64,000 nucleotides of DNA from VRUE01 sp963702705 (GTDB taxonomy: Bacteria; Actinomycetota; Thermoleophilia; Solirubrobacterales; 70-9): the NCBI GenBank assembly GCA_963702705.1, contig CAVPDR010000006.1, forward strand, positions 62,001 through 126,000, in the 5' to 3' direction. Shown here piece after piece: positions 1 through 7,058 of the stretch (the stretch's first letter is position 1; every line of letters begins with the position of its first letter). The position numbers and the translations under genes were made by a program. The notes under the pieces were generated by a model, which was not told the origin of the DNA, ran no database searches, and saw only the letters and a list, made by a program, of their open reading frames with translations.

Positions 1-29
1 TGCAGCAGGTGTTCTTCGGTTAGGCGTGG

Positions 30-135
30 GGGCGAGTGGGAACCCGTCCGGCGGGGCTCCCCTCCGGGGGCGGCAGACGGGATGGGGAGGTCGGTGTGGG
101 TCGCGAGTTCCCGCCGGACGGGGTCCCACTCGCCC
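30..135. repeat. Palindromic element A (core family I)
   Basis: Inverted repeat with 26-bp arms at 30-55 and 110-135 that differ at one base, separated by a 54-nt centre. The centre contains the complement of GGGAACTCGCGACCCACACC (at 93-112), found exactly at 3511-3530 inside fbiC, and both copies also share a GGGGAGCCCC-type block at the other end of the centre. The outer arms of the two copies are unrelated. The element ends 6 bases before the stop codon of the leftward gene at 142-459, so it could also act as a transcription end for it. The structure is seen directly; its mobility is inference. Confidence 0.8.
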
Positions 136-141
136 GAGGCG

Positions 142-459
142 TTAAGCGTCGAGAAGGCCTGCTGTGAGGGTCACCAGCTCTCGTGACATGCGGGAGCGAG
201 GGACGACCACGTCGATTCCGGCTGCTTCGGCGCGTTGCTTGGTGGCGACATCTACGTGGGAGTAGAAGCCGAGGGTTGGGAGTCCCGTCGCGACCACGGC
301 GTTGAGGTCGGCCGTGTCCAGGTCATAGACGATTGCGTCGGCTTCGAGGGGGTCGGGCAGGTTGGGCGTGACTGAGACCTCGTGGCCTGCTGCCTTCAGG
401 CTCTCGCTGACGCGGCTCGCCAGCATCAGGTCGGAGACGATGGCGAGGATCTTTGCCAC
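142..459 (-). CDS. Small receiver-like (CheY-fold) protein
   Basis: A protein of about 105 residues beginning VAKILAIVSDL, with alternating hydrophobic strands and helices and the segment AIVYDLDTAD where a receiver phosphoacceptor Asp would sit. No output domain is present, so it may be a stand-alone or degenerate receiver. The GTG start at 459 is chosen because it overlaps the TAG stop of the upstream gene (TAGTG), a typical translational-coupling arrangement; a longer reading frame would enter the upstream gene. The receiver assignment comes from fold-like pattern only, and the function is unknown. Confidence 0.55.
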   Translation of the reverse strand: MAKILAIVSDLMLASRVSESLKAAGHEVSVTPNLPDPLEADAIVYDLDTADLNAVVATGLPTLGFYSHVDVATKQRAEAAGIDVVVPRSRMSRELVTLTAGLLDA

Positions 460-821
460 TAGAGCGAGCGGCGTTCGCGGAACTCCTCGCGAACGCTCTC
501 GGGGCGGCCCCACATCTGCACGACCTCGGCCCGGCCCTCGCGCACCTCGCGCACGGCCATCTCGCCGCGGGTGCCGTCGGCATCGAGCTTCGCCAGCACG
601 CCCTTGACCGTCTCAGGCGCGGCCGCGTGCCCGAAGCTGTGGGCAACGATCAGCCGCCAGTCCCAATCGGCCCGCGAGTAGGGCTGGGCATTGATCTGGC
701 TCAAGGCGACAGCCGTATCCACATACCGGCTCTCGTCCTCAATCCGAAGATCAAGCTCGAGGTCCGTCCAATCGGGCGGCATCGAATCGAGCACCTGCTG
801 GAAATCCTCGGCCAAGCTCAC
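459..821 (-). CDS. Conserved hypothetical protein, 120 aa
   Basis: An acidic soluble protein starting VSLAEDFQQVLDSMPPDW, with no signal peptide and no recognised family. The GTG start at 821 is preferred over an ATG at 1010, because the extra 63 residues of the longer frame are translated from palindromic element B and look like non-protein sequence. It is coupled to the receiver-like gene downstream by overlapping stop and start codons, suggesting the two are made together. No catalytic motif is visible. Confidence 0.6.
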   Translation of the reverse strand: MSLAEDFQQVLDSMPPDWTDLELDLRIEDESRYVDTAVALSQINAQPYSRADWDWRLIVAHSFGHAAAPETVKGVLAKLDADGTRGEMAVREVREGRAEVVQMWGRPESVREEFRERRSL

Positions 822-842
822 GAGCGAAAGCGTATCTGGGAA

Positions 843-959
843 GGGCGCGGGGGTGGCCTCGCCTGCGCGTGGCGTCCGTTTTTCGCACAGCCCACCTGGC
901 GAGAGCCGGGACGCGCCAGGCGAAAAACCCAGCGCGCAGGCGAGGCCACCCCCGCGCCC
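843..959. repeat. Palindromic element B
   Basis: Perfect 27-bp arms at 843-869 and 933-959 surround a 63-nt centre. The centre has its own inner stem (GTTTTTCGC pairing with GCGAAAAAC). The layout of variable outer arms plus a T5/A5 inner stem resembles the element at 6941-7054. It lies between a solute-binding protein gene, whose stop is 7 bases away, and the next leftward gene, and it creates a spurious 5' extension of that gene's reading frame. Confidence 0.75.
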
Positions 960-966
960 ACCCGGC

Positions 967-1923
967 CTAAGGTTCAGCAAACGCAGCTCCCACATCGAGC
1001 GGCCGTTCAAGCAACCCGTGCTTCAGGTCCCAGGCGGCCCATTCGCGCAGCACTCCGGTGTCGAACGGCAGCGGCCGCAGGTCCGGCAGCAGCACCCGCA
1101 GCTGCGCACTCTGGTCGGCTCGGTCGAGGCTCGGCACTTCGGCGAGGAGATCATCGAGTCCCTGCTTGGGGTTCTCGACCGTGAATTCGTAGCCGCGCCG
1201 CGTGGCCGCGACCATCGATTTGACCAGGTCGGGGTCGCGATCGAGGGTCTTTCGCGTCGTCGTCAGGATCAACTCGGGGTACGGCGGCGCGCCGTATTCG
1301 TCGACCTTGAAGATCCGTATCGGGACGCCCTGCTGGTGCAGCGCGACCCCCTCGGCGTTCCAGAATCCGGTCGCCGCATCGACCTTGCCGGCGGCAAGCG
1401 AGCCGATCGCGTTGAAGCCGATCGTCACCCGCTTGACCTCGGCCGGGTCGCCGCCGTCGGCGCTGACCTCGGAGTCGACCACGGCTTCGTCGGAGGGCAG
1501 GCCGGTCACCCCCACGGTGTGGCCTTCGAGTTCGCGCGGTCGCCTTACGCCGCTGGCCGAGCGGGCGAGCACGGCGGCGAGCGGGCGTTGCACCAGCGGC
1601 ATCACGCCGACCAGATCGAGCCCGCGCTCGCGGGCGATGCCGAGGTCGTGGATGTCGAGGATGGCGAAGTCGGTACGGCCCGCCTCCAGCAGCTTCGGCG
1701 CATCGGTCGATTCGCCCGGCTGGCGGATAGCGAGGTCAATCCCTTCATCGCCGTAGAAGCCCTGCCGCTTCGCCGCGTAGACGCCGGAATGGACTGCATT
1801 CGGCGTGAAGTCGAGCACCAGCGTCGCGCCGAAAGGCGCGCCCGGTTCAGCGCCGCTCCCGCCGCAACCGGCGGCGCCGGTGAGCAGCAGGGCGGCCGCC
1901 AGCAGCGCGGCAACCAACTTCAT
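967..1923 (-). CDS. ABC transporter substrate-binding lipoprotein, NMT1/THI5-like
   Basis: A 318-residue secreted lipoprotein. It has an N-terminal hydrophobic stretch followed by the lipobox LLTGAAGC, then a Gly/Ser linker and a periplasmic-binding-protein type II fold. The segment LVLDFTPNAVHSGVYAAKR is typical of the NMT1/THI5 (thiamine-precursor or aromatic/sulfonate) binding family, as is the later region with VDAATGFWNAEG. It would capture a small organic nutrient outside the membrane and hand it to an ABC permease. No permease or ATPase gene adjoins it in this window, so the substrate cannot be named. It is divergent from the aquaporin gene. Confidence 0.85.
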   Translation of the reverse strand: MKLVAALLAAALLLTGAAGCGGSGAEPGAPFGATLVLDFTPNAVHSGVYAAKRQGFYGDEGIDLAIRQPGESTDAPKLLEAGRTDFAILDIHDLGIARERGLDLVGVMPLVQRPLAAVLARSASGVRRPRELEGHTVGVTGLPSDEAVVDSEVSADGGDPAEVKRVTIGFNAIGSLAAGKVDAATGFWNAEGVALHQQGVPIRIFKVDEYGAPPYPELILTTTRKTLDRDPDLVKSMVAATRRGYEFTVENPKQGLDDLLAEVPSLDRADQSAQLRVLLPDLRPLPFDTGVLREWAAWDLKHGLLERPLDVGAAFAEP

Positions 1924-2009
1924 CGAGCGGGGAAGCTATTTCATTCGCTCAATATGGGTAGACTGGCGCCGCCCCAGTCGAATTAGGGATCTAGGTAGGA
2001 GGAGAGAGA

Positions 2010-2753
2010 GTGCAGGAACGAGGACTCGCGGCATACCTTGCTGAGCTGATCGGCACCTTCCTGCTGGTGTTCTTCATCACCAGCGTCGTAGTGCTATTCG
2101 TCTCGACCGGCGAACAGGCCCAGTTCGGGTCGGATTTCGCCGTCATCGGGCTCGTCCACGCCTTTCTGCTCTTCGGCCTCATCGTCATGTTCGGCGTGGT
2201 CAGCGGCGGACACTTCAACCCCGCGGTGACCCTTGCGGCGATGGTGATCAAACGGATCTCGGCCGTCGACGGCGTGATCTACATGCTCGCCCAGCTTTCC
2301 GGCGGTGTCCTCGGGGCGCTGCTCTGCAAGGGGCTGCTGCTCGACGAGGGCCGTGCCACCCACTACGGGGCGGCAACGGTCAGTCCGTTGCTCGGCAGCA
2401 ACTTCCGCGGCTCGATCATCGAGGCGATTGGCACCTTCTGCCTCGTCCTCGTCATCCTCGCCGCGGTCTACTCGAAAAAGAGCTTCAAGGACTGGGCTCC
2501 GCTGGCGATCGGCACGACGCTGGGTTTCATCGTCATGGTCGGCGGTCCGCTGACCGGCGGTTCCTTCAACCCGGCACGCTGGTTCGGCCCCGCCCTGGTC
2601 AGCGGCGAGTGGGGCGGTGTCTGGCCTTACCTCGTCGGCCCGATCGTCGGCTCGGTGCTCGCGGCTCTGGTCTTCAGGTTTGTGCTTGAGGCAAGGGGCA
2701 AGTCCCCGACCGAGTCGCCGGAGCGGGTGAAGCCCGCTACCTCGACTCCGTAG
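2010..2753 (+). CDS. MIP family channel (aquaporin / glycerol facilitator-like)
   Basis: A 247-residue integral membrane protein with six predicted helices and both MIP half-repeats. The NPA boxes are at about residues 70-72 (GGHFNPAVT) and 187-189 (GGSFNPARW), with the selectivity-filter Arg directly after the second. It should conduct water or small neutral solutes across the inner membrane. The GTG start follows a strong purine-rich ribosome site (GTAGGAGGAG). The C-terminus is a short hydrophilic Pro/Glu tail. Its length and motifs are those of an ordinary bacterial aquaporin; the choice between AqpZ and GlpF types was not resolved. Confidence 0.92.
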   Translation: MQERGLAAYLAELIGTFLLVFFITSVVVLFVSTGEQAQFGSDFAVIGLVHAFLLFGLIVMFGVVSGGHFNPAVTLAAMVIKRISAVDGVIYMLAQLSGGVLGALLCKGLLLDEGRATHYGAATVSPLLGSNFRGSIIEAIGTFCLVLVILAAVYSKKSFKDWAPLAIGTTLGFIVMVGGPLTGGSFNPARWFGPALVSGEWGGVWPYLVGPIVGSVLAALVFRFVLEARGKSPTESPERVKPATSTP

Positions 2754-2767
2754 CTGTTCTCGCTGAT

Positions 2768-2797
2768 CGCACGCGCCGGACCTAGACGGCGCGTGCG
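2768..2797. terminator. Hairpin between aquaporin and fbiC
   Basis: A perfect 10-bp stem (CGCACGCGCC and its complement) with a 10-nt loop, 14 bases after the aquaporin stop and 14 bases before the GTG start of fbiC. There is no U-tract, so a classic intrinsic terminator is not proved; it may end the aquaporin transcript or shape the 5' end of the fbiC message. Confidence 0.45.
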
Positions 2798-2811
2798 GTA
2801 GCGTCCCCCCG

Positions 2812-5076
2812 GTGCGCCGGGTCACCTTCTCGCGGAACTACACGCTCTCCCTTTCGCGCACCTGCCAGTGCTATTGCAAGTACTGCGCCTTCGCGACTCA
2901 CCAGGCGCACATCCATGCTCCCGAGGAGGTCGAAAGGCAGCTCGATCAAGCGCTGAGGCGCAACGCCAAGGAGCTGCTGGTGCTTACGGGCGAGCGACCC
3001 GAGGTCAACCCTGACGTAGCTGCTCGCCTGGCCGCATGGGGCCACGACAACTTCACCTCATATGTCGTTTGGGCTTGCGAACGGGCCCTGGAGCGCGGCA
3101 TGCTTCCGCATACGAACATCGGAGTCCTCGACCAAGGCGACCTTTCTCGCCTACGGGAGGTCACCGCCTCTCAAGGCCTGATGCTGGAGTCCATCTCTGA
3201 GCGGCTGATGGAGACTGTCCACGCCGGCTCTCCGACCAAGCATCCGGCGCAGCGCCTCGCCACGATCGAGGCCGCGGGCGAGCTGAAGATCCCTTTCACG
3301 AGCGGCATCCTGGTGGGCATTGGAGAGACGGAGGACGAGCAGGTGGCATCTCTCGAAGCGCTCGCGGGCCTGCACGAGCGTTACGGCCACCTCCAGGAGA
3401 TCATCCTCCAGAACTTCGTTCCTCATCCGAAGTATTACGGCCAGGAAGTGGCCGATATCGCTGAGGACGCGGCGCGGGAGCGCTGGAAGACCGTTGGGGC
3501 CCCCTCCGACGGGAACTCGCGACCCACACCAACGCTGACCCCTTCGTCGCGACTTCAAGGGGGAGCCCCGGCGGTGGGGGCCCCAACGGTCACCCCCGAT
3601 TGGGCTTCGCCTGTCTCGGTTGACGACATCAAGCGGTTGATTCAGGAGTGCAAGCGGCTGATGCCGGATATTGGGATTCAGGTGCCGCCGAATCTGTCGG
3701 ACGCTTGGGGGGAGCTTGTCGCGGCTGGAGCTACGGACCTTGGTGGGCTGTCCGCGAACGGCGATCACATATCTCCTGAGCATGCGTTTCCCAGCCCGCA
3801 CGAGGTTCGAAAGGAGCTTGCCCCCAAGGGCTTTGCATTGACCGAGAGGCTCTGTGTCTATCCGCAGTACATGGACAGCGAGTGGATGGAGCAGGGCGTT
3901 CTCGATGTGATCAAGCTGAAGTATTGGAGCTTCATCCCGCGCAGGGGATCTGGGCGACGGAACGATGAGACGATCGACGGCGGGCTTGCGCCCCAGGCGA
4001 TCGAGAAGGGTCGCGAGGGAGGAGAGCTGACCGAGGACGAGCTCACCGCGCTCTTCGCCGAGACGCGGCCCGAGGTGATCGAGGAGATGCGGGTCGCTGC
4101 CGATGAGCTGCGGCGGGAGCTTGCGGGGGACCGGGTCACCTTCGTTGTCAACCGCAACATCAACTTCACCAACATCTGCGTGGTCGGCTGCGCGTTCTGC
4201 GGGTTCGGGCAGGGGAAGCGGTCGCCTGATGCCTATGAGGTCTCTGAGGAGGACTTCGCCGCCCGGATCTTGGAAGCGGTCGAGTTCGGCGCCACCGAGC
4301 TCTGCATGCAGGGGGGGATCCATCCGGATCTGACCTTGGAGGAGTACGGGAAGTGGTTGAGGCTGGCCAAGGACGTGGCTCCGCAGCTGCACCTGCACGC
4401 CTACTCGCCGATGGAGGTCCATTACATGTGCGAGCGCTCGGGGAAGGGGCCGGATGAGGTCTTCGAGTACCTGATCGAGTGCGGGCTGGGGTCGACGCCG
4501 GGGACCGCAGCCGAGGTGCTCGACGACGGCGTGCGGCAGCGCATTTCACCCAACAAGCTTCCCGCCGAGCGCTGGGTCGAGATCGTCGAGGCCTCGCATC
4601 GGGCCGGGCTGCGGTCGACCTCGACCGTGATGTTCGGCCACATCGAGGAGCCGCGCGAGTTGGCCCGCCACATGCGGGTGATTCGCGCCCTGCAGGAGCG
4701 CACCGGCGGCATCACCGAGTTCGTCCCGCTCAGCTTCATCCCCTTCAACACGATGCTCGGCCGCACCCACGGGATCGAGGAGATCTCCGCCGAGGAGAAC
4801 CTCAAGCACACCGCCGCCTTCCGCCTCGCGCTCGGCAGGACGATCCCCAACCTGCAGGCGAGCTGGGTGAAGATGGGGCTCGGCGCCGCCACCGAGGCGC
4901 TGCGCTGGGGAGTGAACGATCTCGGCGGCACCTTGATGGAGGAGAACATCTCGCGAATGGCGGGCTCCCAGCACGGGGTCCGGCTCGAGCCCGAGCAGCT
5001 GATCGAGGCGGCCCGGGCCGGCGGTCGCGAGCCGGCCCAGCGAACCACGCTCTACGAGATAGTTGAGACCTATTAG
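2812..5076 (+). CDS. fbiC: FO synthase (fused CofG-CofH), coenzyme F420 biosynthesis
   Basis: A 754-residue cytosolic protein with two radical-SAM modules. The N-terminal CofG half has C18-x3-C22-x2-C25 (SRTCQCYCKYCAF). The C-terminal CofH half has C456-x3-C460-x2-C463 (CVVGCAFCGFGQG). Together they join 5-amino-6-ribitylamino-uracil with tyrosine to give FO, the deazaflavin chromophore of F420. The GTG start fits the family's N-terminal sequence. Residues about 226-260 are an in-frame insertion encoded by palindromic element C, just after the conserved segment HPKYYGQEVADIAEDAA and before the conserved VSVDDIKRLI. The other F420 genes lie 2-5 kb downstream on the opposite strand. Identification is firm; whether the inserted loop is tolerated is inference, though both halves keep their motifs. 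Confidence 0.96.
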   Translation: MRRVTFSRNYTLSLSRTCQCYCKYCAFATHQAHIHAPEEVERQLDQALRRNAKELLVLTGERPEVNPDVAARLAAWGHDNFTSYVVWACERALERGMLPHTNIGVLDQGDLSRLREVTASQGLMLESISERLMETVHAGSPTKHPAQRLATIEAAGELKIPFTSGILVGIGETEDEQVASLEALAGLHERYGHLQEIILQNFVPHPKYYGQEVADIAEDAARERWKTVGAPSDGNSRPTPTLTPSSRLQGGAPAVGAPTVTPDWASPVSVDDIKRLIQECKRLMPDIGIQVPPNLSDAWGELVAAGATDLGGLSANGDHISPEHAFPSPHEVRKELAPKGFALTERLCVYPQYMDSEWMEQGVLDVIKLKYWSFIPRRGSGRRNDETIDGGLAPQAIEKGREGGELTEDELTALFAETRPEVIEEMRVAADELRRELAGDRVTFVVNRNINFTNICVVGCAFCGFGQGKRSPDAYEVSEEDFAARILEAVEFGATELCMQGGIHPDLTLEEYGKWLRLAKDVAPQLHLHAYSPMEVHYMCERSGKGPDEVFEYLIECGLGSTPGTAAEVLDDGVRQRISPNKLPAERWVEIVEASHRAGLRSTSTVMFGHIEEPRELARHMRVIRALQERTGGITEFVPLSFIPFNTMLGRTHGIEEISAEENLKHTAAFRLALGRTIPNLQASWVKMGLGAATEALRWGVNDLGGTLMEENISRMAGSQHGVRLEPEQLIEAARAGGREPAQRTTLYEIVETY
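3489..3591. repeat. Palindromic element C inside fbiC (core family I)
   Basis: Perfect 16-bp arms at 3489-3504 and 3576-3591, extended inward by imperfect pairing, enclose a core that shares an exact 20-bp block and a GGGGAGCCCC block with element A. The element adds about 34 codons to fbiC without breaking the frame and encodes a Pro/Gly/Thr-rich loop (TVGAPSDGN...APTVTP). Confidence 0.85.
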
Positions 5077-5097
5077 GTAAAGGCCTATCTTGGGCCA

Positions 5098-5946
5098 ATG
5101 GCTTCGTGGTTCTCACTGGAGGGGCGATTCCCGGCGCTGGCGGTCTTCGGGCTGCCTGCTCTGATCGTCGCGGTTGGTCTGGTCGTGCTCTGGGGCTTGA
5201 TCCCCTGGCAGGGCAGCTCGGACGATCCTCCGATTCCCCTCGGCATCGAAACGGCTGTCGGCGGAGGGCAGGCGCTGCCGTCTGTCCCGGCGACCCGCGT
5301 GGCGGCGGGTGTCGCTGTCCCGGTGGGGCCGGGGGTTCAGACGGCACAACGGGTCAGTGGCGGCGCGGGCTTGAGCCCAGCCCCCAATCTGTCCAGCCCT
5401 GCCGTGGCACCCGCTCAGGTCATCGCTGTCGCCGAGGCGCCGTCGTCGCCTGTGGCTTCTGCGCCTGAATCGGCGACGGGCGAAGAGGTCCCCTCTGTCG
5501 GAACAACAGCCGGGGAGGTTCCGCCAGAGGGGACCTCTTCGCCCGTCGCGGTTCCGGGGGGTGCCAGCGGGGGGGCGTCCGGCGGGCCGGTGACGGCCGG
5601 TGTTGTGCCCGCGCCCGAAAACTGTGAAGGCGACGAATACCTGATCGCGATCGTGCCGTCGACCGAAGTCAGCGGGGAGGACCAGAGCGTCGAAATCATC
5701 CTCACCAGATTCAACGAAGACGGCAGCACCGAAGAACTGAGCTTCGAAGGTGATCTGCTCGATGCGCAGGGCCTGGCGCTGCAGCTGAGCTCCGAAGGCA
5801 ACTGCGTCCACCTGGAAACCGGCACTGCTCCGGAGGGCGGGACCCCCTCTGGCGGAACCTCCCCGGTTGTTGTTCCGACAGAGGGGGTCCCGCCCTCCGC
5901 GATCGAACCTGGCTCGGAGGAACCGGCGGCACCCGACTCGCCCTAG
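5098..5946 (+). CDS. Membrane-anchored low-complexity protein of unknown function
   Basis: A 282-residue protein. Residues about 13-37 form one hydrophobic helix, followed by a long Pro/Ala/Gly/Val-rich extracytoplasmic linker. A compact domain of about 70 residues (ENCEGDEYLIAIV to NCVHLETG) carries two Cys that could form a disulfide, and the protein ends in another disordered tail. Two palindromic elements (D and E) lie in frame in the two disordered parts and supply the motifs TGEEVPSVGTTAGEVPPEGT and GGTPSGGTSPVVVPTEG. It starts 21 bases after fbiC and may be co-transcribed with it. No family was recognised; the function is unknown. Confidence 0.65.
   Translation: MASWFSLEGRFPALAVFGLPALIVAVGLVVLWGLIPWQGSSDDPPIPLGIETAVGGGQALPSVPATRVAAGVAVPVGPGVQTAQRVSGGAGLSPAPNLSSPAVAPAQVIAVAEAPSSPVASAPESATGEEVPSVGTTAGEVPPEGTSSPVAVPGGASGGASGGPVTAGVVPAPENCEGDEYLIAIVPSTEVSGEDQSVEIILTRFNEDGSTEELSFEGDLLDAQGLALQLSSEGNCVHLETGTAPEGGTPSGGTSPVVVPTEGVPPSAIEPGSEEPAAPDSP
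5473..5549. repeat. Palindromic element D (27-nt core family II)
   Basis: Perfect 25-bp arms at 5473-5497 and 5525-5549 around a 27-nt core (5498-5524). The core contains GGAACAACAGCCGGGGAGG and matches the complement of element E's core at 26 of 27 positions. It lies in frame within the low-complexity protein gene. Confidence 0.9.
5831..5899. repeat. Palindromic element E (27-nt core family II, inverted)
   Basis: Perfect 21-bp arms at 5831-5851 and 5879-5899 around a 27-nt core (5852-5878) that is the reverse complement of element D's core with one difference. The innermost arm bases (CCCCTCTG) are shared with D, but the outer arm bases differ. It lies in frame near the 3' end of the same gene. 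Confidence 0.9.
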
Positions 5947-5950
5947 TGCA

Positions 5951-6937
5951 ATGCGGGCGATGGTCCTGGAGCGCGCGCGGGCGCCTTTGCGACCCGCAGA
6001 TTTGGCGGAGCCCCGGCTTGGCCCAGGGCAGGTGCTGGTCTCGGTCAGCGCCTGCGGCGTCTGCCGCACGGATCTGCATATTGCCGACGGCGAGCTGGAG
6101 CGGCCAAAGTTGCCGCTGGTTATGGGCCATCAAATCGTCGGCACCGTGGTCGAGGGCGGGGAGGGAGTGGAGCGCTTCGCGACCGGCGACCGGGTCGGGG
6201 TTCCTTGGCTTGGCTGGACCTGCGGCGAGTGCCGCTACTGTCGCGGCGGCCGCGAGAACCTCTGCGACAGGGCGCGTTTCACCGGCTATGACATCGACGG
6301 CGGCTACGCCGAGCTCGCGCTGGCCGACGAGCGCTTCTGCTTTCCGATTCCCGAGGGCTACTCCGACGAGCAGGCGGCGCCGCTGCTCTGCGCCGGGCTG
6401 ATCGGCTACCGGGCACTGCGCCTGGTCGGCGATGCGGAGCGGATCGGCTTCTACGGCTTCGGCGCCTCGGCTCACATCCTCTGCCAAGTCGCGGTGCACC
6501 AGGGGCGCCGCGTCTTCGCCTTCACCCGCGAGGGCGACGAGGAGACGCAGGCGTTCGCACGTGAGCTCGGCGCTGAGTGGGCTGGGTCCGCGGACGAGCG
6601 GCCACCCGAGCAGATCGACGGAGCGATCGTCTTCGCGCCGGTCGGCTCGCTGATGACGACGGCGCTGCGAGCCAGCGCCAAGGCGGCGCGGATTATCAGC
6701 GCCGGCATCCACATGAGCGACATCCCCGCCTTTCCCTACGAGACCCTCTGGGGCGAGCGCGTGCTTGGCTCGGTCGCCAACCTGACCCGGCAGGACGGCG
6801 AAGAGTTCATGGCCCTGGCGCCCACGGTCCCTGTCAGGACCGAGGTCGAGGTTTACTCACTCGAGGCGGCCAACGAGGCGATTGACTCGATTCGCACCGG
6901 GGCCCTCAGGGGAGCGGCTGTGCTTCGTGTCCGCTAG
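5951..6937 (+). CDS. Zinc-dependent alcohol dehydrogenase family protein
   Basis: A 328-residue cytosolic MDR dehydrogenase. The catalytic-zinc ligands are at C38 (CGVCRTD) and H60 (MGHQIVGTV). The structural zinc lobe C91-C94-C97-C105 (CGECRYCRGGRENLC) is intact. The nucleotide-binding region reads IGFYGFGASAHILCQVA, an AdhA-like zinc-dependent subgroup in which the usual GxGxxG is altered to GFGASA. It should oxidise an alcohol or reduce an aldehyde with NAD(P); the substrate is unknown. The ATG at 5951 is chosen because translation upstream of it would come from element E. It begins 5 bases after the preceding gene, so the two may be co-transcribed. Confidence 0.9.
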   Translation: MRAMVLERARAPLRPADLAEPRLGPGQVLVSVSACGVCRTDLHIADGELERPKLPLVMGHQIVGTVVEGGEGVERFATGDRVGVPWLGWTCGECRYCRGGRENLCDRARFTGYDIDGGYAELALADERFCFPIPEGYSDEQAAPLLCAGLIGYRALRLVGDAERIGFYGFGASAHILCQVAVHQGRRVFAFTREGDEETQAFARELGAEWAGSADERPPEQIDGAIVFAPVGSLMTTALRASAKAARIISAGIHMSDIPAFPYETLWGERVLGSVANLTRQDGEEFMALAPTVPVRTEVEVYSLEAANEAIDSIRTGALRGAAVLRVR

Positions 6938-6940
6938 CCG

Positions 6941-7054
6941 GAGCCGATCCCGGTAGGGGTTCCACTTAACTTTTTGGGTGGAGACGCGGTTGCTGGCGCC
7001 TCAAGGTGGACGCCCAAAAAGTACAAGACGTTCCACCCCTACCGGGATCGGCTC
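6941..7054. repeat. Palindromic element F between alcohol dehydrogenase and cofE
   Basis: Perfect 20-bp arms (6941-6960 and 7035-7054; GAGCCGATCCCGGTAGGGGT and complement) enclose a 74-nt centre. The centre has a second stem, CTTTTTGGG pairing with CCCAAAAAG. It fills the space between two convergent genes, 3 bases after the dehydrogenase stop and 5 bases from the cofE stop, so it may double as a bidirectional terminator. Its layout resembles element B. Confidence 0.8.
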
Positions 7055-7058
7055 GACT

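Noticed and set aside
5473..5899. CRISPR-like or ordinary tandem repeats
   Set aside because: The two units are inverted relative to each other and 300 bases apart, with no spacers or regular period. No CRISPR array or cas gene was found in the window.
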